From positions 1-37,475 of the forward strand of contig JAILPR010000282.1 in NCBI GenBank assembly GCA_024699355.1: DNA of 37,475 nucleotides. The letters run 5' to 3'. The notes under the pieces were generated by a model. The model saw only the letters and a program-made list of their open reading frames with translations. It searched no databases and was not told where the DNA came from. The first letter of the stretch is position 1. Every line of letters starts with the position of its first letter. Shown one piece after another: positions 1 to 8,789 of this stretch. Source of the stretch: Lachnospiraceae bacterium. GTDB lineage: Bacteria; Bacillota; Clostridia; Lachnospirales; Lachnospiraceae. The translations under genes and the position numbers were made by a program.

Positions 1-32
1 GCGCGAACAGAACATCATTTAGGAGATTGAAA

Positions 33-1229
33 ATGAAAATTTTAGTCATTAATTGTGGTTCTTCATCTTTAAAGTTTCAGCTGATCGATTCCGAAACGGA
101 AGAAGTATTTGCAAAAGGTCTTTGCGAACGTATCGGAATGGATGGCAGTCAGATCGTTTATACCCCGGCAGGCGGTGAGAAGCAGACAACCGTTTCTCCG
201 ATGCCGGATCATACGGAGGCAGTTCGCCTCGTTCTTGCGGCACTGACCGATGCAAAGACCGGCGTGATCAAAGATTTGAGCGAGATCGATGCCGTAGGTC
301 ACAGACTGGTACACGGTGGTGAGAAGTTCTCGGCTTCTACTTTAATTAATGATGAAGTGATCGCAGCGATCACAGAGTGCAACGATCTTGCACCGCTTCA
401 TAACCCGGCGAACCTGATCGGTATCGCAGCCTGCCAGAAGCTGATGCCGACCACACCGCAGGCAGGTGTATTTGATACCGCATTCCATCAGACCATGCCG
501 GAGAAGGCATATCTGTACGGTATTCCGTATGAATATTATCAGAAATACAAGATCCGCCGTTACGGCTTCCATGGCACCAGCCATTCTTATGTATCCAAGA
601 GATGTGCAGCCATCGCAGGCAAGGACATCAAGGATATGAAGATCATTGTCTGCCATTTGGGCAACGGTGCTTCCGTATCTGCCGTACAGGGCGGCAAGTG
701 CGTGGATACCTCCATGGGCTTAACACCGCTCGAAGGTCTGATCATGGGTACCAGATCCGGTGACATCGATCCGGCGATCATCGAATTTTTAGCTCACAAA
801 GAAGGTCTCTCCATCGACGAGATCATGACCATCTTAAATAAGAAGTCCGGTATGCTCGGCCTTTCCACCATCTCCAGCGATTCCAGAGATATCGAAGGCG
901 CAAGCAATGAAGGCAAGCCGGAAGGAAAGCGCACCATGGAAGCATTCTCTTACAGAGTTGCAAAGTACATCGGCGCTTATGCTGCAGCCATGAACGGTGT
1001 GGATGCCATCTGCTTTACCGCAGGCATCGGCGAAAACTCCGCAACCATCCGCAGTATGATCTGCAACAACTATCTGGGATATCTCGGCGTGAAGCTGGAT
1101 GAAGATGCAAATCACAAGAGAGGCGAAGAGATCGCGATCACAACAGCAGATTCCAAAACAACGGTTTATGTGATCCCGACCAATGAAGAACTTGCAATCG
1201 CTCGTGAGACAGCTGCCCTGGTAAAATAA
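33..1229 (+). CDS. ackA: Acetate kinase
   Basis: Converts acetyl phosphate and ADP to acetate and ATP, the last step of the Pta–AckA acetate pathway in the cytoplasm. The N-terminus ILVINCGSSSLKF is the acetokinase phosphate-binding signature. VGHRLVHGGEKF, the second family signature GFHGTSHSYV with its catalytic-region His, CHLGNGASV, and GIGENSATIR near the C-terminus all match the ASKHA fold. The product is 398 residues, normal for the family. I chose ATG at 33 over the in-frame TTG at 27 because AGGAGA (21–26) is correctly spaced from 33. The partner pta usually lies just upstream, but the window begins too close to show it. A sigma-A promoter follows immediately, so the next genes have their own transcript. 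Confidence 0.97.
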   Translation: MKILVINCGSSSLKFQLIDSETEEVFAKGLCERIGMDGSQIVYTPAGGEKQTTVSPMPDHTEAVRLVLAALTDAKTGVIKDLSEIDAVGHRLVHGGEKFSASTLINDEVIAAITECNDLAPLHNPANLIGIAACQKLMPTTPQAGVFDTAFHQTMPEKAYLYGIPYEYYQKYKIRRYGFHGTSHSYVSKRCAAIAGKDIKDMKIIVCHLGNGASVSAVQGGKCVDTSMGLTPLEGLIMGTRSGDIDPAIIEFLAHKEGLSIDEIMTILNKKSGMLGLSTISSDSRDIEGASNEGKPEGKRTMEAFSYRVAKYIGAYAAAMNGVDAICFTAGIGENSATIRSMICNNYLGYLGVKLDEDANHKRGEEIAITTADSKTTVYVIPTNEELAIARETAALVK

Positions 1230-1235
1230 AAGTTC

Positions 1236-1264
1236 TTGACAAACAGGGAATGCATCGATATAAT
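1236..1264 (+). promoter_or_regulatory. Sigma-A promoter for DUF177–rpmF
   Basis: TTGACA at 1236–1241 and TATAAT at 1259–1264, separated by exactly 17 bases: both hexamers are perfect consensus. The expected transcript start is near 1271, about 20 bases before the ATG at 1291, giving a short leader that holds AGGAGA at 1281–1286. Confidence 0.88.
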
Positions 1265-1290
1265 ATGTGAATGTGTGAGTAGGAGAAACT

Positions 1291-1812
1291 ATGTTCTTGA
1301 ATTTGACTGATGCTTTCACTAAGGAAGGACATACATCATCCACGCAGGTGACTTATGAATCCGACGTGTTTTCGGACGGATTGATCAGTTATGAGATTCT
1401 TTCCAAAGACCCGATTGATTTGAAAATTTCGAATCTTTCAGAGGGAAGAGCCCATATCACCGGCAGGATCCATATGACCTTTCAGATGACCTGTTCCAGA
1501 TGCCTGACGGAAGTTCCTTATGAACTGACGACGGAGATCGACAGAGATGTCACGGGACCGGAGATTCTGACCGAGGAAGAAGCAGAAGATCAGAGTTTTG
1601 TTTCCGAGTATCAATTGAACGTAGAAGATCTGATCAACAACGAAATCATCATGAGCTTACCTATGAAAGTTCTGTGCAAGCCGGACTGCAAAGGTCTGTG
1701 CAAGGTATGCGGACAGAACTTGAACTTGGGTGAATGTGGGTGTGACACCTTCGTTCCGGATCCAAGAATGGTGGCGATAAAGGATATCTTTAACGCACGT
1801 AAGGAGGTGTAA
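1291..1812 (+). CDS. DUF177 (YceD) family protein
   Basis: A 173-residue member of the DUF177/YceD family, whose gene almost always sits directly before rpmF and which is implicated in large-subunit rRNA and ribosome accumulation. Visible features are a central MTCSRCL motif and a C-terminal block of four cysteines (CKPDCKGLCKVCG, then ECGC). These look like metal-binding ligands, common in Clostridia members of the family. The start ATG is preceded by AGGAGA with good spacing. The ribosome site of rpmF (AAGGAGGTG, 1801–1809) is inside the last codons of this gene, so the two are translationally close. The exact biochemical role is not established from the sequence. Confidence 0.9.
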   Translation: MFLNLTDAFTKEGHTSSTQVTYESDVFSDGLISYEILSKDPIDLKISNLSEGRAHITGRIHMTFQMTCSRCLTEVPYELTTEIDRDVTGPEILTEEEAEDQSFVSEYQLNVEDLINNEIIMSLPMKVLCKPDCKGLCKVCGQNLNLGECGCDTFVPDPRMVAIKDIFNARKEV

Positions 1813-1816
1813 CGCA

Positions 1817-2002
1817 ATGTCTATTTGTCCAAAGAACAAATCTTCCAGAGGAAGAAGAGATAAGAGAAGAGCAAACTGGAAAATGTCTGCTCCGACTTTG
1901 GTTAAGTGCAGCAAGTGTGGTGCTCTTATGATGCCTCACAGAGTTTGCAAGAAGTGTGGCTCTTATAACAAGAGAGAAATCGTTGCAGTAGAAGAGAACT
2001 AA
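1817..2002 (+). CDS. rpmF: 50S ribosomal protein L32
   Basis: A 61-residue basic protein that begins with CPKNKSSRGRRDKRRAN and carries two CxxC pairs (CSKC and CKKC), the zinc-ribbon form of L32. It is a structural component of the large ribosomal subunit. The start is fixed by the near-perfect Shine–Dalgarno AAGGAGGTG (1801–1809) eight bases upstream. It is cotranscribed with the DUF177 gene from the consensus promoter at 1236–1264 and followed by a strong terminator at 2032–2063. Because the cysteines are present, this is the zinc-dependent paralogue type rather than the zinc-free form used during zinc starvation in some Firmicutes. Confidence 0.97.
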   Translation: MSICPKNKSSRGRRDKRRANWKMSAPTLVKCSKCGALMMPHRVCKKCGSYNKREIVAVEEN

Positions 2003-2031
2003 TCTTCGCATTATTTAGAATCCCCAAGAAT

Positions 2032-2063
2032 AAAACCTCCGGTCTTCTGGCCGGAGGTTTTTT
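2032..2063 (+). terminator. Rho-independent terminator after rpmF
   Basis: An 11-bp stem AAAACCTCCGG / CCGGAGGTTTT (2032–2042 with 2051–2061) closes an 8-base loop and runs into six T (2058–2063). It ends the DUF177–rpmF transcript before plsX. Confidence 0.9.
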
Positions 2064-2118
2064 AGTGACGAAATGGCTTTGCTTTGATGGATTTTCAGGC
2101 GGAACCATCCGATGCAGA

Positions 2119-2147
2119 TTGATTTTGCTCGCTATTTTTAGTAAGAT
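2119..2147 (+). promoter_or_regulatory. Possible promoter for plsX
   Basis: TTGATT at 2119–2124 and TAAGAT at 2142–2147 are separated by 17 bases, 36 bases before the plsX start. A promoter is needed here because a strong terminator lies upstream. The match is moderate, and GATAAT at 2145–2150 is an alternative −10. No clear FapR-type operator was recognised. Confidence 0.35.
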
Positions 2148-2182
2148 AATAAAAGCGCATAAAATGATTTTTTGGAGGAAGT

Positions 2183-3196
2183 ATGGGAGAGACAGTTAAA
2201 GTTGCTGTGGATGCAATGGGTGGCGATAACGCACCGGTAGAGATCATCAAGGGTGCCGTATTGGCTGCACAGGAAAATGCAGATCTGCTGATCTATCTGG
2301 TCGGCGATGAAGAGATCATTCGAAAAGAATTATCGCAGTATACTTATCGTGAAGAACAATTTGTGATCGTCCATACGACGGAGATCATTGAAACAGCAGA
2401 ACCTCCGGTGATGGCAATCCGTAAGAAAAAAGATTCCTCACTGGTCCGTGCTCTGATGCTGGTCAAGGAAGGCACCTGCGATGCTTATGTTTCCGCCGGA
2501 AGTACCGGTGCGACACTGGTTGGCGGACAACTCCTGGTCGGCAGATTAAAAGGCGTGGAACGGCCGCCTCTGGCGCCGCTCATCCCGACGGAAAAGGGAC
2601 CGGCACTGCTCATCGACTGCGGTGCCAATGTCGATGCCAGACCGAGCATGCTGGTACAGTTTGCCAAGATGGGTTCCATCTATATGGAGAATTTCGCGGG
2701 CATTAAGAATCCGCGTGTCGGCATTGTCAATATCGGTGCCGAAGAAGAAAAAGGAAATCAACTGGTAAAGGATACGTTCCCGCTGCTGCAAAACTGCCCG
2801 GAGATCAATTTTGTCGGCAGTGTGGAAGCGAGAGATATCCCGGCAGGCGCGGCAGATGTCGTTGTCTGTGAGGCATTTACCGGCAATGTTGTTTTGAAGA
2901 TGTATGAAGGTGTGGCAAAGAGTCTGATGCGTACCGTAAAGAAGGGGCTGATGAGTTCGCTTCGCAGCAAGATCGGTGCCTTACTGATCAAACCGGCGCT
3001 GAAGGATGTCTTAAAGACCTTCGATGTTGAGCAATACGGCGGTGCGCCGCTGCTGGGCTTAAACGGCCTGGTGGTTAAAACACATGGTTCCGCGAAAGCC
3101 AATGAAGTGAAGAATTCCATTCTTCAGTGTGTGACTTTCAAAGAGCAGCGGATCAATGAAAAGATCCGTGAAAGAATATCAACACAGGATGCGTAA
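2183..3196 (+). CDS. plsX: Phosphate acyltransferase PlsX
   Basis: Forms acyl phosphate from acyl-ACP, supplying the acyl donor that PlsY uses to start phospholipid synthesis; a peripheral membrane enzyme. The N-terminal VAVDAMGGDNAP is the diagnostic PlsX motif. YVSAGSTGATLVGG, LLIDCGANVDARP and VVCEAFTGNVVLK are further conserved blocks. It has 337 residues, the usual length, and a clear ribosome site GGAGG at 2174–2178. It is followed at once by acpP, whose product carries the acyl group, and in the same window plsY (34452) and gpsA (35116) supply the next enzyme and the glycerol-3-phosphate. Confidence 0.97.
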   Translation: MGETVKVAVDAMGGDNAPVEIIKGAVLAAQENADLLIYLVGDEEIIRKELSQYTYREEQFVIVHTTEIIETAEPPVMAIRKKKDSSLVRALMLVKEGTCDAYVSAGSTGATLVGGQLLVGRLKGVERPPLAPLIPTEKGPALLIDCGANVDARPSMLVQFAKMGSIYMENFAGIKNPRVGIVNIGAEEEKGNQLVKDTFPLLQNCPEINFVGSVEARDIPAGAADVVVCEAFTGNVVLKMYEGVAKSLMRTVKKGLMSSLRSKIGALLIKPALKDVLKTFDVEQYGGAPLLGLNGLVVKTHGSAKANEVKNSILQCVTFKEQRINEKIRERISTQDA

Positions 3197-3198
3197 CT

Positions 3199-3438
3199 AT
3201 GGAACTCGAGAAGTTAAAAGAGGCAATTGCAGAAGTCTTAAATGTTGATCCGCGGGAAATTACGGATCAGACAACATTTATGAATGATCTGGGTGCGGAT
3301 TCGCTGGATATCTATCAGATCATCGTAAAAGTGGAGGAATCCTGCAAGATTACACTGGATGCGGATGAAGTTGCAAAGATCACAACCGTCGCGGAAGCAG
3401 TGGAACTGATCAAAGATTGCGAATGTAACAGAAATTGA
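3199..3438 (+). CDS. acpP: Acyl carrier protein
   Basis: A 79-residue acidic four-helix carrier. GADSLDIYQIIVKVEE contains the DSL motif, with Ser35 as the 4'-phosphopantetheine attachment site. It shuttles growing fatty acyl chains and donates them to PlsX. The gene begins two bases after the plsX stop, with only a weak AGGA upstream, which suggests translational coupling to plsX. A GC-rich hairpin follows at 3447–3467. Confidence 0.95.
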   Translation: MELEKLKEAIAEVLNVDPREITDQTTFMNDLGADSLDIYQIIVKVEESCKITLDADEVAKITTVAEAVELIKDCECNRN

Positions 3439-3446
3439 TCAATGTT

Positions 3447-3478
3447 GAGGGGCTCATGCAGCCTCTCATCTATTTTTT
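3447..3478 (+). terminator. Possible terminator or attenuator between acpP and rnc
   Basis: An 8-bp stem GAGGGGCT / AGCCTCTC (3447–3454 with 3460–3467, one G·U pair) encloses loop CATGC. After a 5-base gap comes a run of six T (3473–3478). The gap makes it weaker than the other terminators here. It may reduce read-through so that acpP is expressed more than rnc. Confidence 0.4.
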
Positions 3479-3496
3479 AAGATGAAGGTGTCACAG

Positions 3497-4198
3497 ATGA
3501 CAGAAGCAGAGCAGGAAAATATCAGGGCGCTCGAAGAAAAGATCGGTTACCGTTTCAAGAATCAGGAACTGATCACGCAGGCGCTGACGCACAGTTCGTA
3601 TGCGAATGAACGTAAGATCCACAAGATCCCGGATTACGAGCGCATCGAATTTTTGGGAGATGCAGTGCTGGAACTGGTGTCCAGTGAATTTTTATATTTG
3701 ACATATCCGCAAAAACCGGAAGGGGAGTTGACCAAAACGCGAGCATCCATGGTCTGTGAGCAGGCGTTGGCGTTTTGTGCAAAAGACCTTGATCTGGGCA
3801 GGCATATCAGATTCGGCAAAGGAGAGGCGATGGCGGGCGGCGCTCATCGCGCATCCATTACCTCCGATGTCATGGAAGCGATCATCGGGGCGATTTTTTT
3901 GGACAGCGGCATCGAAGATGCCAAGCAGTTCATTCACCGGTTCATTCTATCGGATCTGGAGGAAAAGCAGCTGTTTTATGATGCCAAGACCATCCTGCAG
4001 GAGCGGATTCAAAAGAGCGGAGAGGATGTCCGTTACGAACTGCTCAGGGAAGAAGGACCGGAGCATGATAAGAGGTTTTACACCGCAGTATATCGGGGAG
4101 AAGTACTGCTTGGTGAAGGAAGTGGCCGGAACAAAAAGGAGTCTGAACAGCAGGCTGCTTATCAGGCACTGGTGAGTATGAAGAAGGCGGGGAAGTAA
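3497..4198 (+). CDS. rnc: Ribonuclease III
   Basis: Double-strand-specific endonuclease for rRNA processing and RNA decay. The nuclease domain has the signature ERIEFLGDAVLEL (about residues 48–60, with Glu48, Glu51 and Asp55) and a second acidic pair in SDVMEAIIGAIF (Asp124, Glu127). A double-stranded RNA-binding domain occupies roughly residues 155–230, with GEGSGRNKKESEQQAA typical of its final helix. I prefer ATG at 3497 (233 residues) over the in-frame ATG at 3482, because AAGGTG (3485–3490) is six bases before 3497 while nothing resembling a ribosome site precedes 3482. It lies three bases before smc, the usual rnc–smc–ftsY order of Firmicutes. Confidence 0.95.
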   Translation: MTEAEQENIRALEEKIGYRFKNQELITQALTHSSYANERKIHKIPDYERIEFLGDAVLELVSSEFLYLTYPQKPEGELTKTRASMVCEQALAFCAKDLDLGRHIRFGKGEAMAGGAHRASITSDVMEAIIGAIFLDSGIEDAKQFIHRFILSDLEEKQLFYDAKTILQERIQKSGEDVRYELLREEGPEHDKRFYTAVYRGEVLLGEGSGRNKKESEQQAAYQALVSMKKAGK

Positions 4199-4201
4199 TA
4201 C

Positions 4202-7200
4202 GTGTATTTAAAAAGTATGGAAGTGCAGGGCTTTAAGTCCTTTGCAAATAAGATCGTATTGAAGTTCAAACCGGGGATTACCGGTATCGTCGGACCGAAC
4301 GGTTCCGGCAAAAGTAATGTATCTGATGCAGTGCGCTGGGTACTTGGTGAGCAAAAGGTCAAATCGCTGCGTGGTTCGAGCATGCAGGATGTTATTTTCT
4401 CCGGTACCGAGATGCGTAAGCCGCTTAGCTACGCGTATGTGGCGATCACCCTGGATAACGGGGATCATGCACTGGCGATCGATTATGATGAGGTGACGGT
4501 TTCAAGACGCCTGTATCGCTCGGGTGAGAGCGAGTACCGCATCAACAACAATCCGGTGCGCTTAAAAGATGTTTATGAACTTTTTTACGATACCGGTATC
4601 GGTAAAGAGGGCTATTCCATCATCGGACAGGGCCAGATCGACCGGATCCTTTCGGGAAAGCCGGAAGAGCGTCGTGAACTGTTTGATGAAGCTGCAGGCA
4701 TTGTAAAATTCAAACGCCGTAAAGTCGAGACGATCAAAAAGCTGGAGAGTGAGCGCCAGAATCTGGTGCGCTTAAACGATATTTTATCGGAGCTTACCAG
4801 AAATCTCGGTCCGCTCGAGAAGCAGTCGGAAAAGGCACATATTTATTTAAAGAAAAAAGAAGAGCAAAAAACACTCGATGTCAACGTCTTTTTGATGGAT
4901 CACGAACGTGTGACCAGACAGCTTGAAGGCGTTACGGAAAAGCATCGCATTACATCCGATCAGCTGAGTGAGACCAGAGACAGCTACGATCAGATCCGTC
5001 AGGAATATGAGCAGGTGCAGGAGCAGATCGATGCCTTAGATGCGGAGATCGAGCAGGCGCATAAGACACTCACCGATTCTTCGGTCAATCGTGAAAAACT
5101 GGAAGGTCAGATCCGCGTCTACGAAGAGCGGATCCATTCGGTGGAAAACAACAAAGAGCATCTTGAGAACCGTCGCAATGCGATCAATGCACAGATCGCG
5201 GAGCGCAACAGTGAAAAGGATGAATTGTTAAAGGCAAAGCAGGCGACGGATGAGGAACTTGCCGGCGTCGAAGAAAACATGGCAAAAGCCGGTGCCACCC
5301 TGCAAAAGACGCAGGAAGAGATCGAGGAATTCAATCGCAAGATCGAGAACGATAAGAATCAGATCATCGATGCCTTAAATGCCAGAGCAACGACCAAGTC
5401 TCAGCTCGGACGATTAAGCTCCATGGAAGAGCAGGTCATGCAGCGTAAAGCTGAGCTCTCGAGTCGTATGATCCGGATGAAATCCGAAGAAGCGGAACAG
5501 GATCAGTTGATCGAGGCGCTGGCCGGAGAACTGGCGGATGCCCTGCAGGAGATGAATGACTTAAATGCAAAGCAGGCAGAAGTGGATCTGCGTCTCGGTG
5601 AGATCAAAGAGCAGTTAAAAGAAAAAGACGAGGCTCTGCAAAAGGCCAGAGAGCATTACCATCAGGAAAAGTCCCGGTTAGAGACGCTGCGCAATTTATC
5701 GGAGCGTTATGACGGATACAACAGCGCTGTTCGTATGGTCATGGACCAGAAACAGAAAAATAAGGGAATCATCGGCGTTGTTGCGGATATTTTCCAGGTG
5801 GAAAAGAAGTACGAGACCGCGATCGAGATCGCACTCGGCGGTAATATTCAGAACATTGTCACGGAAGATGATCAGGCTGCCAAGGAAATGATCGAATTCT
5901 TAAAGAAGAATCGTCATGGCCGTGCGACCTTCCTGCCGCTGACCAGTCTGGAGCATCCGCAGGAATTTAAAGATCCGGGCATCTTAAGTGAAGATGGTGT
6001 GTTGGGGTTGGCAGACAGCCTGATCACGCTGGATCGGAAATATCAGAACGTTGCCAAGACCCTGCTTGGCCGTATCGTTGTGGTTGACAAGGTGGACCGC
6101 GCGATGAAACTGGCCAAGAAGTATCAGCATTCTGTTCGCATGGTTACGCTGGAAGGTGAACTTCTTGCACCCGGCGGTGCCATTTCCGGCGGTGCATTCA
6201 AGAACGGCACCAATCTGCTTTCCAAACGTCGTGAAGTCGAGGAACTGGAAGGCAAAGTCGAAGAATACAAGAAGGCCATGGATGACATTGACCGTGAGAT
6301 CGCGCAGATACGCGAAGAGCGTAACGGACTTCGTGTGAAGGCCGAAAGCGGCCGGATGATGTTACAGAACATGAGCCTGAAACAAAATACCCTGCAGTTA
6401 AATCTGGAGGCTGCCAAGGCAAAGAAAGACGAGTCCGAAAACGGCTTTGGCTCTTTGCGTGAAGAAGAGGCGGAAATCGAGAAGCAGATGCAGGAGATCG
6501 AGGATGGCAAGGCACAGGTCAATGCCGAACTCGAGACCTCCGAGACCTCCGAGGCAGAGACCAAGAAACAGATCGAGGATCTGCAGCATCAGGTAGATGC
6601 ACTGCATGAGAAAGAAAGCGAAGAGGCGGAAGAAGTCTCCAGGTGGAATCTGGAAGTGCAAAAGATCCGTCAGAAGCAGGGCTTTGATCAGGAAAACATC
6701 GACCGTATCGACGGGGAGATCGCGCGTCACAGTGCAGAACTTGACGAAGTACTAAACAGCATGAACAGTAATGCCGAAGAAGTCGAGCAGAAGCGCGAAG
6801 ATATCGAGGCGCTGCGCGAGACCATTCAGGCAAGCTTTGCGGCACAGAATGAAGCGGAAGAACTCTTAAAAGAGGGAAATGACCGCAAGGAACAACTGAC
6901 GCAAAACCAGAAGAAATTCTTTGATACCAGAGAGGAACTTTCCGAAAAGATCATCGCACTCGAGGGTGAAGTCGGTCGTCTTCAGACACAGAAAGAGCGA
7001 CAGGAAGATTATATTGAGTCCCAGATCAATTATATGTGGGATGAATATGAGATCACCTTAAGCGATGCGGCAAAACTGCGTGATCCGCAGATGGATGATC
7101 TTGCGGATATGAAGAAGCGGATCGCAACATTAAAGGATGAGATCCGTCGTCTCGGTGATGTCAACGTCAATGCCATTGAAGAGTACAAGACGCAGTTTAC

Positions 7201-7762
7201 GCGGTATACCTTCATGAAGACACAGCATGACGATCTGGTGGAAGCAGAAAAGCAGCTGGTGAAGGCCATCGATGATCTCGATGCCCTGATGCGCAAGCAG
7301 TTTACGGAGAAATTCGCAGCCATCAGCAAAGAATTTGATAAAGTCTTTAAAGAACTCTTCGGCGGTGGTAAGGGTACCATCGAATTGATGGAAGAGGAAG
7401 ATATCTTAGAGGCAGGCATTAATATTACGGCACAGCCGCCGGGCAAGAAGCTGCAGAACATGAACATGCTCTCCGGTGGTGAAAAGGCATTAACCGCGAT
7501 CGCACTCTTATTTGCGATCCAGAACTTAAAACCATCGCCGTTCTGTCTGCTTGATGAGATCGAGGCGGCGCTGGATGAAAACAACGTCAGCCGATTTGCA
7601 AAATATCTGCACAAACTGACTAAGAACACGCAGTTCATCGTCATTACACATCGTCGTGGTACGATGGAAAGTGCGGATCGTCTGTATGGTATCACCATGC
7701 AGGAAAAGGGTGTCAGCACACTGGTCAGCGTCGATCTGATCGATAAAGAACTGACCAACTAA
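4202..7762 (+). CDS. smc: Chromosome segregation protein SMC
   Basis: Large ATPase of the bacterial condensin, which organises and segregates the chromosome together with ScpA and ScpB. GPNGSGKS (residues 31–38) is Walker A. Two long coiled-coil arms (about 170–500 and 670–1020) flank a hinge that includes YDGYNSAVRMVM and the Gly-rich LLAPGGAISGGAFKNG. The C-terminal head has signature LSGGEKALTAIALLFA and Walker B PFCLLDEIEAALDENN. Its 1186 residues match the family. The start is GTG; the encoded opening YLKSMEVQGFKSFA aligns with the standard SMC N-terminus. The gene begins three bases after rnc. Confidence 0.97.
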   Translation: MYLKSMEVQGFKSFANKIVLKFKPGITGIVGPNGSGKSNVSDAVRWVLGEQKVKSLRGSSMQDVIFSGTEMRKPLSYAYVAITLDNGDHALAIDYDEVTVSRRLYRSGESEYRINNNPVRLKDVYELFYDTGIGKEGYSIIGQGQIDRILSGKPEERRELFDEAAGIVKFKRRKVETIKKLESERQNLVRLNDILSELTRNLGPLEKQSEKAHIYLKKKEEQKTLDVNVFLMDHERVTRQLEGVTEKHRITSDQLSETRDSYDQIRQEYEQVQEQIDALDAEIEQAHKTLTDSSVNREKLEGQIRVYEERIHSVENNKEHLENRRNAINAQIAERNSEKDELLKAKQATDEELAGVEENMAKAGATLQKTQEEIEEFNRKIENDKNQIIDALNARATTKSQLGRLSSMEEQVMQRKAELSSRMIRMKSEEAEQDQLIEALAGELADALQEMNDLNAKQAEVDLRLGEIKEQLKEKDEALQKAREHYHQEKSRLETLRNLSERYDGYNSAVRMVMDQKQKNKGIIGVVADIFQVEKKYETAIEIALGGNIQNIVTEDDQAAKEMIEFLKKNRHGRATFLPLTSLEHPQEFKDPGILSEDGVLGLADSLITLDRKYQNVAKTLLGRIVVVDKVDRAMKLAKKYQHSVRMVTLEGELLAPGGAISGGAFKNGTNLLSKRREVEELEGKVEEYKKAMDDIDREIAQIREERNGLRVKAESGRMMLQNMSLKQNTLQLNLEAAKAKKDESENGFGSLREEEAEIEKQMQEIEDGKAQVNAELETSETSEAETKKQIEDLQHQVDALHEKESEEAEEVSRWNLEVQKIRQKQGFDQENIDRIDGEIARHSAELDEVLNSMNSNAEEVEQKREDIEALRETIQASFAAQNEAEELLKEGNDRKEQLTQNQKKFFDTREELSEKIIALEGEVGRLQTQKERQEDYIESQINYMWDEYEITLSDAAKLRDPQMDDLADMKKRIATLKDEIRRLGDVNVNAIEEYKTQFTRYTFMKTQHDDLVEAEKQLVKAIDDLDALMRKQFTEKFAAISKEFDKVFKELFGGGKGTIELMEEEDILEAGINITAQPPGKKLQNMNMLSGGEKALTAIALLFAIQNLKPSPFCLLDEIEAALDENNVSRFAKYLHKLTKNTQFIVITHRRGTMESADRLYGITMQEKGVSTLVSVDLIDKELTN

Positions 7763-7831
7763 GGCGGCGGGCATTTGGCCTGGAACTGATCCGGCGAGCC
7801 GGGCCGGCCGATGAAGGAGAATGACAGATTC

Positions 7832-8770
7832 ATGAGTGAAGAAAAGCAGGGCTTTTGGGGCAGACTGGTATCCGGTCTCTCCAAGACCAGAGATCATATC
7901 GTGGATGGCATGGATGCCATTTTTTACGGTGCATCACATATTGACGACGACTTTTACGAAGAACTCGAAGAGCTGATGATCACCGGGGATCTGGGAGTGC
8001 GTGCCACCGATGAGATCCTGGAAAAGCTCAAAGAGCAGGTGCGCGAAAACCACATCCGTGAGCCGATTGATTGTAAGGATTTTTTGATCCATAATATCAA
8101 AGAGCAAATGGATGTCGGTGAGACGGCATACGCGTTTGAACATGAGAAATCCATTGTGATGCTGATCGGTGTCAACGGTGTCGGCAAAACGACGACGGTC
8201 GGTAAACTGGCCGGAAAACTCAAGGCACAGGGCAAAAAGGTTGTGATCGGTGCCTGCGACACCTTCCGTGCCGCGGCAAAGGATCAGCTGGCAGAATGGG
8301 CACACCGGGCGGATGCGGATCTGATCGGCGGAAATGACGGCGCGGATCCGGGCGCGGTGCTTTTTGACGCCATTCAGGCCTCCAAGGCCAGAGGCGCGGA
8401 TGTGCTCTTATGTGATACGGCAGGCAGACTGCATAATAAGAAAAATCTGATGGCTGAGCTGCAAAAGATGGACAAGATCATCGCTGCGGAGTGGCCGCAG
8501 GCTCATCGGGAAAATCTGATCGTGTTAGATGCGACCACCGGACAGAATGCATTGCAGCAGGCCAGGGAATTCGGACAGATCTGTGAACTGACCGGTATTA
8601 TTCTGACCAAGATGGACGGTACCGCCAAAGGCGGCATCGCAGTAGCGATCCAGTCCGAACTGAAGGTGCCGGTAAAATACATCGGTGTCGGTGAGTCGAT
8701 CGATGATATGCAGAAATTCGATGCGGATACGTTTGTGGATGCATTGTTTCAAAAAAATCAGGAATCATAA
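7832..8770 (+). CDS. ftsY: Signal recognition particle receptor FtsY
   Basis: Membrane-associated SRP-family GTPase that docks Ffh–ribosome complexes at the translocon. An N domain (about 1–95) is followed by a G domain with G1 GVNGVGKTTT, DTFRAAAKDQL, G3 DTAGRLHNKKNLM and G4 TKMDGTAKGG. It lacks the long acidic A domain of enterobacteria, as is usual in Gram-positives. ATG at 7832 (312 residues, MSEEKQGFWGRL) is preferred over ATG at 7811, because AAGGAGA (7814–7820) can serve 7832 while 7811 has only GC-rich sequence before it. It follows smc after a 69-base gap containing the palindromic CCGGCGAGCCGG. Confidence 0.96.
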   Translation: MSEEKQGFWGRLVSGLSKTRDHIVDGMDAIFYGASHIDDDFYEELEELMITGDLGVRATDEILEKLKEQVRENHIREPIDCKDFLIHNIKEQMDVGETAYAFEHEKSIVMLIGVNGVGKTTTVGKLAGKLKAQGKKVVIGACDTFRAAAKDQLAEWAHRADADLIGGNDGADPGAVLFDAIQASKARGADVLLCDTAGRLHNKKNLMAELQKMDKIIAAEWPQAHRENLIVLDATTGQNALQQAREFGQICELTGIILTKMDGTAKGGIAVAIQSELKVPVKYIGVGESIDDMQKFDADTFVDALFQKNQES

Positions 8771-8789
8771 TTCGTAGGAGAAGAGGAAA

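Noticed and set aside
7030..7758. A 242-codon − strand frame inside smc
   Set aside because: Ser-rich shadow of the conserved SMC head domain, with no independent evidence.
7791..7810. Terminator between smc and ftsY
   Set aside because: The GC palindrome CCGG–CGAG–CCGG has no T-run after it; it is only local GC-rich sequence.
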